A DNA stretch of 33,877 nt, taken from contig NZ_BCVK01000027.1 in the NCBI RefSeq assembly GCF_001591705.1, positions 1 to 33,877 on the forward strand, given 5' to 3'. This DNA is from Lactococcus cremoris subsp. cremoris NBRC 100676. Lineage in GTDB: Bacteria; Bacillota; Bacilli; Lactobacillales; Streptococcaceae. Shown here in pieces: positions 32,997-33,877 of the stretch (position 1 is its first letter; each line of letters opens with the position of its first letter). Both the position numbers and the translations under genes were made by a program. The notes below the pieces were generated by a model. That model ran no database searches. It had not been told where the DNA came from and saw only the letters and a program-made list of their open reading frames with translations.

Positions 32997-33877
32997 ATGA
33001 AAATAGAACGATTAATCAATATTATTATGTTGTTATTAGAAAATGATACGATTTCTGCGAATTCACTTGCTCAACGATTTAGCGTAAGTAAAAGAACAAT
33101 ATTGCGGGATATGGATAGTCTGATTTTAGCTCACATCCCAATCTATACTACACGAGGTCCCAAAGGGGGATTTGGAATTATGGATAGTTACAAATTCAAC
33201 AAACGACTTCTTACCGAATTTGATATTCAAAATATCTTGATTGCACTTTCTGGACTTTCTGAGTTTACGGCTGATAAAGAAACAGCTTTAACCATCGACA
33301 AACTGAAAAGTTTACTACCAAATAAAATGAATAATCTTAAGACTCTGATTGATTTTGAAGAGATTCATGAAGCTCTCTCCGCTGCAAAAAAGTTAATATT
33401 TTTTGCCATTCAGCATTCTAAGACAATAGAAATCAGCTATATTGACCAGAATGGTCAACAAACTGAGCGAAAAGTAGAGCCCTATCAACTTTATTATAAA
33501 AATACTAGTTGGTATCTTTATTCCTATAGTTTAGATAAGGGGGATTTTCGAACCTTTAAACTTTCTCGAATAACTTCAATATCATTGTTAGAAAAAGAGT
33601 TTGACCAAAAATCTTTTAAGTCCACTGATAATACAAATCCAAATCTTAATTTTTCTTTAAGCAAAATAGAGGTCATCGTGCATAAAAAATCTCGTGATAA
33701 ATTAATTGAAGGAGTTGAAACAGGTGAATTGCTAGAGGTTGATAAAAACCATTATCAAACCACTCTTGTTCTACCAGATCATGAGTTTGGTTATCAATAT
33801 TTAGCTAATTTTGGCACAACTTTAAAAATAATTGGTCCAGATTTTTATCTCAAAAACTATGTTGAATGGTTAGAAAA
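32997..33877 (+). CDS. WYL-domain HTH transcriptional regulator (YafY-like), 3' truncated by window
   Basis: About 293 residues are visible and the frame is open to the window end. N-terminal HTH_11/DeoR-type winged helix (residues about 1-60: LINIIMLLLENDTISANSLA, then VSKRTILRDMD and GPKGGFGI), then a WYL domain (about 140-225) with IEISYIDQNG, EPYQLYYKNTSWYLYSY and FRTFKLSRI. WYL regulators sense small ligands or nucleic acids. TTAGGA serves as ribosome site before the A7-ATG. The dyad at 32955-32974 is its likely operator and would control both itself and the NTF2-like gene. Confidence 0.85.
   Translation, partial: MKIERLINIIMLLLENDTISANSLAQRFSVSKRTILRDMDSLILAHIPIYTTRGPKGGFGIMDSYKFNKRLLTEFDIQNILIALSGLSEFTADKETALTIDKLKSLLPNKMNNLKTLIDFEEIHEALSAAKKLIFFAIQHSKTIEISYIDQNGQQTERKVEPYQLYYKNTSWYLYSYSLDKGDFRTFKLSRITSISLLEKEFDQKSFKSTDNTNPNLNFSLSKIEVIVHKKSRDKLIEGVETGELLEVDKNHYQTTLVLPDHEFGYQYLANFGTTLKIIGPDFYLKNYVEWLE

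Overview
The window is low-GC Firmicute chromosome, almost certainly Lactococcus (L. lactis/L. cremoris group). Support comes from an IS982 copy, the dnaD-nth-trmK-nif3 cluster, a PyrR-regulated pyrE-pyrC unit, streptococcal-type Spx and Rex proteins, and TG-extended -10 promoters throughout. No rRNA, tRNA, CRISPR array or prophage is visible.

Layout. Positions 1-700 hold the ribosomal operon rplU-prp-rpmA (minus; rpmA cut by the window edge) behind an L21-leader-like 5' region. 872-2438 encode a DUF1934 protein and a multi-pass membrane protein with an AbrB-like N-terminus. 2611-5326 (plus) hold an HD-domain nucleotide phosphohydrolase, a Cof-type HAD phosphatase and a YqkB-type HesB-fold protein. 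5361-8159 (minus) is dnaD-nth-trmK-nif3. 8200-15300 is an accessory island: a secreted DUF285-repeat protein with a metzincin protease domain, a 38-aa ORF with its own promoter and terminator, two related membrane proteins, IS982, and an IS30-like HTH/Sel1-repeat gene between two MITE-like repeats. 15312-20258 hold pyrC, pyrE with its PyrR attenuator, an ABC-F ATPase and a Spx-family protein. rex follows on the plus strand, then radC and glmS. 24121-27338 is a two-component operon with DUF2127 and PAP2 membrane proteins. 27466-30064 is a GT2 plus GT-C cell-envelope glycosylation pair whose GT-C gene is frameshifted. The end holds a DUF212 gene, rluD, lspA, and a divergent NTF2-like/WYL-regulator pair.

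The core regions are conventional. The most notable signals are these. (1) CTGACAG and its complement, often ACTGACAG, occurs about 25 times where about 2 are expected. (2) Two neighbouring accessory genes each carry an A7 tract just after a well-placed ATG, one base short of the frame of the downstream domain. A G4 tract breaks a third gene, so sequencing error must be excluded. (3) dnaD and lspA, perhaps radC, have promoters that place transcription start on the ATG, predicting leaderless mRNAs. (4) Two promoters share a TTACA-N4-TGTAA dyad centred near -42. (5) The surface protein combines DUF285 repeats, a GW-like module and a zinc-protease domain.
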